64,000 bases of DNA from Paulownia fortunei. Lineage: Eukaryota; Streptophyta; Magnoliopsida; Lamiales; Paulowniaceae. Below the pieces are notes generated by a model. The model made no database searches. It was not told the origin of the DNA and saw only the letters and a program-made list of their open reading frames with translations. Position numbers and translations under genes: made by a program. The stretch covers positions 7,024,060 to 7,088,059 of the forward strand of contig CM033108.1 of assembly GCA_019321725.1 (NCBI GenBank), given 5' to 3'. Below, piece by piece: positions 23,417 to 35,052 of this stretch (position 1 is the first letter of the stretch; every line of letters begins with the position of its first letter).

Positions 23417-26400
23417 ATGGAACAACTATGTGAAAGAAGTTCAGTATCACATCCTCCATTGCTTAATGGATCCAATTATTCTTATTGGAAAGCTAAAATA
23501 AGGGTGTTTATCAAGTCACTTGATGAACGAGCATAGAATTCAATTTTGACAGGATGGAATCATCCAACAAATAATGCTGACGAAGAAGAGGTACACAAAC
23601 CTGAGACAAAGTGGTCTACTATAGAGTATAAAGTGGCTAATTTCAATTCAAAGCCACTAAATTCCAAATTTAGTGCAGTTGATGAAAATCAAAATAAGAT
23701 GATCTCTACATGCGAATATGCTAAGGAAGTGTGGGATGTTTTACAAATTACATACGAAGGAACTAAGGCTATAAGAATGTCTAAACTTTAGATTCTTGCC
23801 ACTAGGTCTGAAAATCTAATGATGCAAGAAAATGAAACAATTGTTGAATTTAATGCTAAAGTGTGTGATATTGCTAATGAAGCACATGCATTAGGAAAAT
23901 AATACACTGATTTTAAACTTGTTAGGAAAGTTTTGAGATCACTTCCAGAGAGATTTACATACAAAGCAACTGCGATTGAGAAAGCTAAGAATCTTACTGA
24001 ACTGAGGTTAGATGAATTGATGGGGGCACTACAAAACCTTTGTAATGAATTTAAACAAAATAAAAGAAAAAAAAAAGAAGTTACATTGCAGGTTGAAACT
24101 ATTACATCAGACAATGAACAAGATCATGGGAATGATGATGATCCACTTGCTTTACTTACCAAGTACTTTGGGAAATATCTAAAGCAAATAAATAAAGGAA
24201 ACAAATCCTCAAAGGCTGGTAAAATATCTAACTCTCAGAAGAATAAAAGTGGTTTTAATGCATCTAATTTCAGGAAAATAGGAGAATTCAATGTAGAATG
24301 TAAAGGGTTTGTCCATATTCAAGTTGAGTGTGCTAACACATTAAAGATATGGGCAGATCACTTAACACCACATAGAGTGATGGAGATTCTGAATGCAACC
24401 AAGAGAAACAGGAAGAACATGTTAGCAATCACATTACACTTACCTTAGTTACCCTGAAAAAGGAGACAAAAACATTGGATGTTGCAAATGATGTTGTCAA
24501 AAATATTGCAACACCTAACATATATGAGTCAATTACTTTTTCTTTTGAAATTTGTCTAAATTCTATTTCTTTGGCAAGTACAGATTCTGATGAAAGTAAC
24601 GATGATGAAGGACCTAGTATTGAGAACATTCAACACAAGCGCCAAGAGATGTTTCAAAATTGGCTTAAAGTGTGCAATACTAATGAAGGGATTGTGAAAT
24701 AATTTGCTACCTTGACAAATGAGAAGGAAAGACTTAAAGCTAATGTGATTAGATTTGAACTTCTGGTCTCTAAAAAGACACATGAACTTGTTAGAGTTAA
24801 GAAAGAACTTGAGAACAAAATGAAATTTGTAAGAAATTTGAATTTTGGGACTTCTCAATTGGATGAAATTCTTTTTCTAGGACAGTATAGTAGAAACCGT
24901 GCTGGATTAGAATATTCTAGTGGAGAATCATCCTTAAAAGCTACGGAATTGTAGAACTCAGGTAAAAGTTTTAAAATAGTTTTTGTAAAGAAAATTGGTG
25001 AGTCTGAGTCTATGTTTAAATTAGCTAAGAGGTTCCAGCCAAAAGAATAGAGACCTAGACCCAAAAGGTTTGTCCCTACTTGTCATTTCTGTCAAATATC
25101 TAGGCATATTAGACCTAAATGTTTAAAATATTAAAAGGTTTTGCTCAATGGTATGAGAACTAATTCAATGTTTTCTTGAGTGTTGCAACATCCTGGAAAG
25201 AATACTCCTAAGATTAAGATTGATTTGAAAAATGAATCTAATTGTAGAATTTAGATCAGAAAATCTTGCATGTCATGTAGTTCATCCTTCTTTAAAGGCT
25301 ATCATCATGAAGTCTTGGTATTTTGATAGTGGATGCTCTAGATATATGACAGGTGAAAAAGGAAAGCTAAGGTACTATCAAAGGTAAGAAGGGGGTCATG
25401 TTACAATTGGAGATGGAGTTAGAGGACAAATCCTTGGGAAAGGCACACTAAATGTGGATGGACCTCCAATACAGAAAAATATTTTACATATTGAAGAGTT
25501 GGAGGCTAATATGATTAATATTAGCTAACTGTGTGATCAAAATTTATTTGTCAGATTTAACAAAAAATCATGTCAAGTGTTTGATGTTTCTAATAAATAT
25601 GTTTTGATAGGTTGGAGATCAACTGATAATTGCTATATATTGCAACACAAGCCGACGTGTTACAACACCCAGACTGAGGAAACTGAACTCTGGCACAAAA
25701 AACTAGGACATCTAAATTTTCAAAACCTATACTAACTTGTTAATGCAGAAGTTGTCCTAGGTGTGCTAAAGCTTAACAAGAAAAGATTGGGTGTTTATGG
25801 ATCATGTCGGTTTGAAAAATAAAGGAAGAAATTGTATAAAGTGTTGCAACATGCTGCCTAGAACTCTTGCACATGCATCTTATAGGACCAGTGCAAGTAG
25901 AAAGTATAGGTGGTAAGAAGTATGCTTTTGTTTGTGTTGATGATTTTTCAAGGTTCATATGGATAGATTTCATAAAATAAAAATTGATACATTCATGATT
26001 TTTAAAAGGCTTTATGTTAGGCTTAAAAATGAGAAAGCATGTAAAATTGCAAGTATAAGGCGTGACCATAGAAAAGAGTTTGAGAATTTATTTTTTTTCA
26101 AAATACTATGATAAACATGAGATTTTCATGAGTTTTCCATACCTAAAACACCACAACAAAGTAGTGTTGTGGAAAAGAAAAATATAACACTCCTGAAATG
26201 GCACGTGTAATGTTAAATTCAAAAAAACTTACACGAATGTTGTAGGCAAAAGCATTAAACATGACGTGTTACACCATTAATTATATACAATTGAGACCAG
26301 GTACTAAAATGACTCTATATGAAATATGAAAAGGTAAGAAACCCAATCTTAGTCATTTTCATGTATTTGGTAGTGCATGTTACATACTCAATGATTGAGA

Positions 26401-28356
26401 ACATTTGGGGAAGTTTGATCCAAAAGTGATGAAGGAATCTCTATTGGTTATTCAACAAACAGTCGATCAAATAGAGTTTATAACATGAGGACACACTGTT
26501 TTATCCTTTAATGTTGTAACTGATAATTTTCATGACTTTGCATGAAATTTACATGAAGAGCAAATCATCAGTCTTTGTGAAGAAGTAGGAACTGATCAGG
26601 AAGAAAAAGTCAATACTGATGTTGGAGTGATAGATGTTGCAACATTTGAATGTAGATGTTGCTCAGGATGTTACAACATCCTCAAAATCTGAGGAAGAAT
26701 GTGAAAGTTTGTATATTTTTCTAAAAATTAGAAAGGAGCCATCAAACAGAATTTAGAAAAATCACACTACTGATCAGGTAATTAGAAGTATGTCAGAAGG
26801 TATGAGTACAAAAGACAAGAAAAAGGTAAACTATAAAGATATGGTAAGATTTGTTTGTTACACTTCTCCTTTTGAACCTAAGAATATGAAATAGGATTTG
26901 GTGGATAAGTTTTGGATAATAGCCATGTAATAAGAACTTGACCAGTTTTCTAGAAATGATGTTTGGACATTAGTGCCTAGACCTAAAAGTGTGAATGTTA
27001 TTGGTACCAAATGGATTTTCAAAAATAAAACTATTGAATTTGGTAACATAAAAAGAAACAAAGCTAGGTTAGTGGCTCAAGGATACACTCAAGTTGAGGG
27101 CTGGATTTTGATGAACCTTTGCCTTGTTGCTAGACTTGAGTCCATTAGACTTTTTTTAGCCATCGCATGACATATTGGTTTCAAACTTCAACAAATTGAT
27201 GTCAAAAATATTTTTTTATATGACTTTCTAAGTAAATAAGTTTTTATTTAACAACCTAAGGGATTTGAAGATCCTCATTATTCCAACCATGTTTACAAAT
27301 TGAAAAAGGCATTGTATGGCTCGAAACAAGCTCCTAGAGCTTGGTACAAAAGATTGACAAACTTTTTGATTGAAAAATAAAAGAGGAGCGAACAAAACAA
27401 TGTTCATCAATAGATTTAAGCATGGTGTCACCATTGCACAAATCTATGTTGATGACATAGTGTTTGGTTCCACCTCACAACAAAAACTGAATAAGTTTGT
27501 TGATTAGAAGTCTAGAGAATTTGAAACGAGTATAGTAGGGGAGCATAACTACTTCTTTGGTCTTCAAGTATAACAACTTGAGAATGGGATTTTCATTTCT
27601 CAAAGTAAATATTCTAGAAACTTAGTAAAGAGGTTCGAGTTGAAAACACAGAACACATAAAAACACCAATGGGAGCAAATTAAAAGTTGTCCAAGGATGA
27701 TGATGGCATGACTGTTGATCCTAGCCTCAATAGGAGCATGATTGGAAGTCTCTTGTACTTAACTACTAGTAGGCCAGACATAAGTTTAAGTGTTTGTGTG
27801 TGTGCTACATATCGATCAAATAGTAAGGAATCTAACTTAAAAGTTGTCAAAAGAATTACTATATATATACGTGGGACTGCTGACTTGGGAATTTGGTATG
27901 CAAATGACACAAATACTAACTTGGTTGGTTACAGTAATGGAGATTGGGTAGGTGATGTTGATAATAGAAAGAACATAACTAGAGATAGATTTTATTTTGG
28001 TAATAATTTGATTTCATGGTATAGTAAAACGCATAACTGTGTTTCTTTGTCTACTGCAGAATCTAAATATATTGCTATTAGTAGTTGTTGTTCACAATTA
28101 TTGTGGATGAAACAAATGTTGGAGGATTATGGGATAAGGAAAAGTAGTTTAACTATCTATTGTAATAATTCTAGTGCTATAAATATCTCTAAAAATCATG
28201 TCCAACATTCAAGGACAAAACACATAGATATCTGGCATTATTTTATAAGGGACGAAGTTGAGAGAAAGATTGTGACCATTGATTATGTTACAACTTAGAA
28301 TCAGTTAGGTGATATTGTCACCAAAGCCCTTGACTCTATGTGTTGTAAGAAGTGTT
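23417..28356 (+). pseudogene. SIRE-like gag-pol polyprotein, broken
   Basis: The ATG at 23417 opens gag: PPLLNGSNYSYWKAKIRVFI, then an early stop (TAG in DERA*NS). The UBN2-like part runs to about 24370 (WDVLQITYEGT, LPERFTYKATAIE). The knuckle region keeps only CKGFVHIQVEC. Protease: YFDSGCSRYMTG (about 25318-25353). Pre-integrase: WHKKLGHLNFQNL (25691-25729). Integrase: YAFVCVDDFSRFIWIDF (about 25921-25971). Reverse transcriptase: [12 protein letters not shown] (26994-27029) and intact IYVDDIVFGS (about 27441-27470). RNase H: SRPDISLSV (27769-27795), SLSTAESKYIAISS (28045-28086). About ten stops and several frameshifts make it inactive, although the last 203 codons (27687-28298) are open. 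Confidence 0.92.
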
Positions 28357-29109
28357 AATTGTAGTGTTGTAGCACCTCATGCATGTGTAGTCAATAAAAA
28401 TGTTGCAACACCTAGATACAACATTTTCATGCATCAGTTAATTCCTGCATCTTTATTTATGTCTCTTAGCCATCTAGCATTTAGGACAGGTTGTTTCAAA
28501 TTCAATGAATCATCTTTGATTTTCACTGAAAAGCAGATATGCACTGGAGTCATAAAAATTTCCCAGAATATGTGCTTAAAAAATTATTTTTCACATGATT
28601 TGAGGCATTTGACAAAAACAAACTACTATCCATGGGAGTAAAGCTAGTCATATGTGGCTTAATTTGTATTTTCTTGAATATGTGGAAAAAAAAACAAGTG
28701 AAAAAAAGCTACGCTTTGGAATAAAGTGAAAGCTACTGACTCGCTAAATCCATCATACTTTTATTTCATAAAAATATTCTAAAAATTTGGGATTAAGATT
28801 CACAATTCAATGAGTCTGCTGACTGGTGTGGTCTTAGATGTTATAACATTAAGAAAAAACATTTGTTGGTCAAATTTCTCAATTGATAAGTTTTGCTTGA
28901 TTCTATGATTTTGCTTAAATGCATCATTATTAAGTATATTTTAGGATCATTCCATACTTCAGTTGGGCAGTGATTGATGGCTGATTTGATTTAATTTTGT
29001 GATAAAATCTTGGATAATGATCAATTTCCCAACTTCTTTATTTTAGGGAAGTGATATGTGTGGTATGAAAACTGAATAGAAAATAGATCTTTTAGATATT
29101 TATCACTTG
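28357..29109. other. Post-pol region of SIRE-like element, uncertain
   Basis: A 110-codon open frame (28309-28641) continues past the pol end but contains no recognised domain. SIRE elements can carry an extra region after pol, and this could be its relic. No membrane or coiled-coil pattern supports that. Confidence 0.35.
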
Positions 29110-29554
29110 AATTAATTTGCACTATTGTAATAAGAAAATTTCTTGTTCGGCAATATAGTTTCCAATTAGGAATTTCTGAGAGGGGTTGTTTAATGTGCTT
29201 GTTCTCTAACAAGCACCCTCATATATATACTAATGTCTCTACACTATTACCTATGGGATGAGGCATCCTCTTACAAGCCTGCTTTGTATACGCAAGTTTC
29301 AACAGGATCATTGATGTCTCATTTCAATTATCATTGACTTGGAACATTTTAAGACCAAATCCCTAAAAGTATATTCCATGATCACCATCATATGCGCGAC
29401 CACACCCCATAGCTATATATAGTGTGTGGACTTCATCTAAATTAAAACAAAGTAAAAAAAATAGAGAATTGTCTATTTTTGTTGATATTGATTGTGATAA
29501 ATTATTTATACAAGAGTATTAAGCAACCAATTTACCCCGGACACTAATCTAACA
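29110..29554 (-). repeat. LTR fragment, copia family A/B lineage
   Basis: It matches 35053-35500 in inverted orientation (GGAATTTCTGAGAGGGGTTG against CAACCCCTTCCAAAAATTCC; TCTAACAAGCACCC against GGGTGCTTGTTAGA). The plus-strand right edge CTAATCTAACA is the reverse of TGTTAGATTAG, the LTR start. Only the first 445 bp of the LTR remain. Confidence 0.8.
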
Positions 29555-29800
29555 ATTTTCCACTTTCTCCAGTACCAATTACCCATGTATTTAAGGCCCA
29601 TCTGTTCAAGATGTCCTTCAAATACTACCCTAGGAGTTCGTTCAACAGTTTGTTATATTTTCTACCAAGCCAACTCTCTCTATTATATTTGGATTCAATT
29701 GAAATATTAAGGAGGTGTTTGCTTTACTTGTTCACATATTCAACTTTCTTGTTTAGAGGTCTCTATTTAGTAAGGCACTTGAATATCATTTAGAAATTGA
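29555..29800 (-). pseudogene. Copia pol 3' terminus and polypurine tract (minus)
   Basis: On the minus strand a purine tract GGAGAAAGTGGAAAAT (29555-29570) sits against the LTR. Upstream, GHLEQMGLKYMGN (about 29575-29613) matches the C-terminal HLKKMGLKYIGN of family A pol. The rest is too decayed to read. It mirrors 34820-35052. Confidence 0.7.
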
Positions 29801-31107
29801 AGGAAGAAATTTGACATGATTTTGACAAAACTAAAATTGACACATTCTTTTCAGATGGAGACACAAATCCTATGTGCATCATCTATCTCACTCCATATTA
29901 GTATTAAAAATAGTCCACTATTGAATGTCTGCTCCAAGTATGTATAGGTTGTGACCGCAGTATGATATAGGTTGTGACTGCATTCTAGTCATGGGTTATC
30001 AAAAAAAAATTAGTGCACTACATTATTTTTGACTTTAGATGACTGAATTGAATTTGGATGAGGTTGTACACTAAATCTCAAGCACAACTGAATTTCAGAT
30101 AAATGTATACACTAACTGTTTGGTTTCACTTTCATGTTTCTATTATTTCAAGGGTTGAACATATTTTCACTAGGTTTTCGTGAAAAAATAATGTTTGAAT
30201 TAGTTATGTTTCTATGTTGACTATATAGGTTCAGAAATAAAACTATATTTATTTTATTGTATTTTCTGCACAAAAAGATGTAAAATATTAGTAGGTCTGA
30301 AAATAAGTTTGTAGATGCATGAAAAAATGTGAAACGTTAGTATATTTGAAAATAAATTTTGTAATGAAAACAAGTTGTAATTCTATCAAAATGGGTAAAA
30401 TAAATGTATTTTTAGAGTTTTAAATAGTAAAATATAGAAAGATACCATTTGGAAATTAAAGCAAACGAGCCTCAGGCACCATTTTTTTTTCCTTTGCCAA
30501 ATATTTAATTTTGAATTATTCAAATATCCATCATATGAATCAATAAGGTTAAAACTATCAGTCATATTTTTTGAATCATCGTTAAAAAACATGGGTTATT
30601 TGTATCAATCTCCCTTAAGGTTTGAATTTTTGTACCTCTCTTCTAATACTATCAAAACAAAAATTCTGAAGAAAAAAAATTGTGTTGAATGACCAATCCC
30701 TAGCCTAATATATGTGAAAACATTCCATCATTTTAAAAAAGTTAATCAAAAGTTCCTTTTGAATTTGAAATATAACAAATGGAAAATCCAAATTCAACTT
30801 TGAACTCTCTTTAAGTGTACAGAAAATATCTTAATTTAACACATGATAAAAATTATATAATTTAAACAAGAACTGAGAGACCAAAATTTAATTTAAGGTC
30901 ATCTTCAACAAAATAAATAAAACTGATTAAATTTTATGAACATTATATTTTAAAAATTAAAGTTTCTTAACTAAATATCATAAATAAATATGAGATTAAA
31001 TCAATTTTTTATCCTCTTCATCCTCTTCATTTTACTAGAAAAATATTAATTTTAATTGAGAAAACACTACGTACTTAGTGAAAAAACTTAGACTTTGAAA
31101 TGCATAG
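29801..31107. other. No assignable feature (AT-rich)
   Basis: I see no gene. A short direct repeat of TATAGGTTGTGAC.GCA lies at about 29944-29983. Confidence 0.45.
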
Positions 31108-31117
31108 ATTTTAAACA
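31108..31117. repeat. Left 10-bp target duplication of MULE
   Basis: ATTTTAAACA, identical at 33776-33785. Confidence 0.9.
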
Positions 31118-31290
31118 GGGATAAATTTTGTTTTGGCCCCCCCAAGTATACCTCGATTTCAATTTTGGTACCCCATGTTCCAACCTCATCGAGACAAGTC
31201 ATCAACATTTCATTTTTTAATTAAAATTGGTCCTCTCGATTAATTGTCCATCCAAAACTAACGAAAATCACCATTGCAGTAGATTTTTGG
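31118..31290 (+). repeat. MULE left terminal inverted repeat
   Basis: It contains CAATTTTGGTACCCCATGTT, which appears in reverse complement at the right end (ACATGGGGTACCAAAATTG). About three quarters of positions match by eye. Confidence 0.87.
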
Positions 31291-31324
31291 GGGAAATTTA
31301 GTACCATTGAAATAGAAAAAAAGG

Positions 31325-32013
31325 ATGGATTTCCTTCTCACCCATTCAACTACATTCTTGTCCAAAGCCCTCACATTTCAGCATTCCACAACAAAGAAAA
31401 TAAGATTTTCAACTTCATCTTGGAGGAAAATGAGGAGCTACCATTCAAGCTATTCTAACACAACTATAGCTTCCTTCAATAATGATGTGCCAATAGAAAT
31501 TATGTATTGTCGGAGTGGAATATAGCTTCCATTGAGGACTTATTGGACAAATAACAATCCAGGAAGAAGATTTTGGTCATGCCCAATATATGGGGTAATT
31601 TTCTTGCTCTTTAATAATTTTTTATATTAAAAATTGCACTAATTATATTTTTTGCTTTGACAGAAAAGAGAGTATTGTGGAGTATTCAAATGGTTGGATC
31701 CTAAAATATGCCAAAGGTCCAAATAAGTTATTCCTAAGTTGCTGACAAAGATGAGCACATTGGAAGATGAAATAAAAGATTAAAGAGAAAAAAAAATGAA
31801 AGTTGAGTTGAGGATGTCAAAAAGGTGGAAAGAATTCTGAAAAATCAAGCCAATGCATTCAAGAGAAAAAATAGATGTGTGGCAATTATAGTTTCCATTA
31901 TAATTGGAATTATATTAAGTCTTGTGGCAGTGTTGATTGGCCTTGTGGCCATAGAAGACAAGAATCTTGTATTAGGAAAAATAGGATATTTGCCACTAAT
32001 AAAACCTAAGTGA
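31325..32013 (+). pseudogene. GRF-type zinc-finger protein with C-terminal membrane segment
   Basis: This matches the small plant proteins with one GRF zinc finger, a short coiled region and a C-terminal hydrophobic helix. Exon 1 ends with IMYCRSG, stop, LRTYWTNNNPGRRFWSCP, IYG at about 31594. An intron (GTAATT...GACAG, about 31595-31663) follows. Exon 2 reads KREYCGVFKWLDPKICQRSK, stop, VIPKLLTKMSTLEDEIKD. The GRF pattern C-x-C...GRRFxxC...C is nearly complete, but the second Cys has become Ser (CRS). A frameshifted tail carries a hydrophobic helix IIVSIIIGIILSLVAVLIGL (about 31888-31947). Several stops make it a pseudogene. The start is uncertain; the upstream ATG at 31325 opens a frame unlike the family. 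Confidence 0.82.
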
Positions 32014-32399
32014 GGATTATCAATAAATCAGTATTCAATTCTAGCAATATTAACACATTAACACTACATAACATCTAACATTTTCAATTTTCAAATACTT
32101 CATAACATTAACATCCAAATATAAACACTGAAAACATCCAAACAAACTTCATGTTAACATCATTCACACATGATAAATTCCTTTATCTAACGGAATACAA
32201 ATTCCAACAAGTTACAAATATTGCATCTTCACAAATGCATACAACACAACAAAGTGCATATGATTCTGACTAGAATCAGCCAACAGAATCCAAATTACAA
32301 ACTTAAGAATTACAAAGTACATAAATAACGGGAGTCTCATTTCCACGCCCACGCCCACTCCAACGGAGTAAAAATCAATAAATAGAATACAAATCAATT

Positions 32400-33345
32400 T
32401 TTTGGCACAGTCCCACTCCAACTACCACTAGCTCTCTCCTTTGATGCTCTTCTTATGGCTTCACCTTCAATAGTAGCTCTTTGATTTGGCATAGTATTAA
32501 AATTCATTCCTCCTCTCACAATGACTGGAGTATTAACCTTTGATGGTTGAGTGACCTATATAAAAATGAACTATTAATAATTAGTGCTTGGTAATTGAAA
32601 AGGAATAATGAGTCATTGATTAAAACTAAGCATACATTCTCACATTTAATGATGAAACCTCATTTGAGTTGCCCCCTATATTAACTCCCACTTTGTTAGA
32701 CATTGGATTTCTATTAACCTGAAAAATAAAATATAACCGAAAAAATTAGTCATTTACATAGTTAGTACATTATAACTCATAAAATATAAATAGTCATGAA
32801 AAATTAACATACAAGTAATTGTTCTCCACCATGAATAATTTTTAAAGTAAAATATGTTTATTTCCCAATTGGATCTACAAAAACAAACAATTAAAATAAA
32901 TACAATTAGATGGCTCAATCAGAATACCACCATTTAACAATTAAAACCCTATATTAAGTTACATAACAACCATAAAATTAACACAATCAGAATACAACCG
33001 TTTAACAACATTTAACAAAATTAAAAGAATACAAGAAAATTAACAACCTATTAATAAACTTACAATACCAAAAAAACCCAATCAAAATTTAACAAAAATA
33101 TCTAAAATTAGCATACGAAAACCCACAAAAATATAGTTTATAACCAACAAATAAATTCTAAAATAATAGCATAAGAAATACCACAAAAACAGCTAATAAC
33201 ATGCAAAATACATTTTTTCTGCACTTAGAAAAAAAGTATTATATGCAAAATACACACACAAAAAAAAAAATGAAGAACATACCTACTGCAGTGTAGCCTG
33301 CAATCTGTCCTTGCATTTTCTCTCCATGGAATCTTTAATTTTTGT
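32400..33345 (-). pseudogene. MULE transposase relic, terminal exons
   Basis: On the minus strand, MERKCKDRLQATLQ (about 33330-33289) could be a leftover exon. Exon-like blocks follow: VNRNPMSNKVGVNIGGNS (about 32720-32667) and VTQPSKVNTPVIVRGGMNF, then NQRATIEGEAIRRASKE (about 32555-32440). The VRGGMNF/RGGLNF segment occurs near the C-terminus of plant Mutator-like transposases. No catalytic DDE core or SWIM zinc finger is present. The assignment is tentative and rests on this tail and on the inverted repeats around it. Confidence 0.45.
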
Positions 33346-33599
33346 TGCAATACACCTCGGTTTGGCTGATTAGTTAGTGAGTAGGGCTTTGGGATTTTTT
33401 GGGATTATGGTTGAAAGAGAAAAATTGAGGATTTGGGAGTCAGTCCTTCAATTTCTGCTGCAACACACCTCAATTTGGCCAATTAATTCTTGACTAGGTT
33501 TTAGAATTTTTTAGGATTATGATTGAAAAAGGGAAATTGGCGATCCTAAGGTCAATAGTTGGAGATGCAGGCCTAATATAACTATTTCCCCTTCCAAAA

Positions 33600-33775
33600 T
33601 GCTAGCACGTGACACACACGTGGTGATTTTCATTAGTTTTGGATGGACGGTTAATGGAGGGGACCAATTTTGATTAAAAAGTGAAACACTGGTGATCGGT
33701 TTTGATGAGGTCAGAACATGGGGTACCAAAATTGAAATCAAGGTATACTATGGGGATAAAAAGTGAATTTGTCCC
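33600..33775 (-). repeat. MULE right terminal inverted repeat
   Basis: It pairs with 31118-31290. Its outer end AATTTGTCCC mirrors GGGATAAATT. Confidence 0.87.
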
Positions 33776-33785
33776 ATTTTAAACA
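33776..33785. repeat. Right 10-bp target duplication of MULE
   Basis: ATTTTAAACA, pairing with 31108-31117. Confidence 0.9.
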
Positions 33786-34640
33786 CAAGTAAAAGATTAC
33801 CATTAAAGATTAAGGCATATTCACTCAAACAAAGAGCAGAAATTAAATTGTGTAAAAAATAACTATATATTTTTTAAAATATAGAGCGAGTTCATCTCTC
33901 TAATACACAATTTGAATAAAAAAATGAGGTCTAAATCTGAATTATGAGGATAAAAATATAAAAGACTTAAAATTTCTTGTGAAAAATAATGGATTGAAAA
34001 TAACTCCTTTTGATTTTTTTTCTTAAATATAAGATTTTAATGTATAATAAAATTTTGAAATCATTTTAAAAATCAAGCATTTGTATTTTGTAATATTTAC
34101 AATTACAAAAATAATAAATACTTTGTATGTATAAAAATTTAACACACTCTTTATGCCACTGAAAAGAACTTAAAATTTTAAGCATGGAATCAACCCTTTA
34201 TTTTTTTATTTAATCTATAAACTTGAAAAAAACCTCAAAATTTTAATTTTGATATCATTCATTTTTTTCTTCTTAAAAAAAGTTATGCTAGTATTTTGAA
34301 AATTATTTTTTCCCAGAAAGTATAAGGATATGGTATTTTGAATATTAAATAGAATATCAATTAAATCTTTGACCAAATAATACTAGAGAAAAGGTCTTTG
34401 ACAACTTCTTAACCTCTAGGAAAGTAAATAAATTATGTTGTATTTTTTTAATCTAAAAATATTATATATATTTTAAACAATACAAAAATTGGATAATAAA
34501 ATGATGTTGATGTACAGTAAGCCCTATTTTATCTTTGAAAAAATTGATTTATTTTGGGAAAAGGAAAAAAACAAATGTGTTTTCTTTTCAGGAGAAAGAA
34601 AGGCTTCCCCTAAAATGAAAACAAACATTTCTTAAGAATC
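33786..34640. other. No assignable feature (AT-rich)
   Basis: This is very AT-rich sequence with long A and T runs. I see no gene, LTR or inverted repeat. Confidence 0.5.
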
Positions 34641-34819
34641 TGGTTGCATTCGTTGCGGGTTGGGTTCTGATATGGATACATAGGGATTGTCTAAACAAGA
34701 GAAACCTGACACAAGTTAAGTTGACAATCTAATTCAAAAATACAATGAGCTTTGCATCTAAACCATAGGAAAACTTCCTTTGAGAGCCTATTGATAAGGG
34801 TTCCTCTGATTGGTTCATT

Positions 34820-35052
34820 CTATAAAATACATATAGCTTTGGGATTATAGAATATACACAAAAGTTCTCTCTTTGTCATCCTTGATACAAATTCTTTGAA
34901 GACAATTGGTAGAAGCAACATCATAATAGAGAATTTCTTTGGTAAAAAATATAACAGCCTGCTGAGTGAAACCCTAGGGTAGTATTTGAAGGGCATCTTG
35001 AAGAGATGGGCTTTAAATACAAGGGTAATGGGCACTGGTGAAAGTGAGAGAT
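34820..35052 (+). pseudogene. Copia pol 3' terminus and polypurine tract (plus)
   Basis: EGHLEEMGFKYKGNGH (about 34987-35034) matches the pol C-terminus of family A. The purine tract AAAGTGAGAGAT (35041-35052) sits directly before the LTR start TGTTAGAG. The antisense frames here and at 29611-29793 are similar, confirming that the two sites are inverted copies. Confidence 0.72.

Larger units (their letters stand above)
22451..28356 (+). mobile_element. SIRE-like Ty1/copia element, 3' LTR not found
   Basis: 5' LTR, primer site, gag and pol follow in order on the plus strand. Gag of the UBN2 type with a long charged middle, and an FDSGCS protease, fit the SIRE/Maximus lineage. No copy of the 5' LTR is seen after pol, so the 3' end is lost, probably near 29105 where another LTR fragment begins. 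A palindrome close to GTGTTGCAACAC recurs about ten times along it. Confidence 0.85.
31118..33775. mobile_element. Mutator-like element (MULE) with GRF zinc-finger gene
   Basis: The ends GGGATAAATT and AATTTGTCCC are inverted and continue into terminal inverted repeats of about 175 bp (31118-31290 and about 33600-33775). A perfect 10-bp duplication flanks them. Long inverted repeats and a 9-11 bp duplication define Mutator-like elements. Inside are a spliced GRF zinc-finger gene on the plus strand and exons resembling a MULE transposase C-terminus on the minus strand, facing each other. At 2.66 kb it is too short for a full transposase, so it is a deletion derivative. Confidence 0.88.

Noticed and set aside
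32212..32421. 69-codon minus-strand frame with hydrophobic stretches
   Set aside because: It lies in the 3' region between two convergent MULE genes and overlaps the transposase tail in another frame; no domain.
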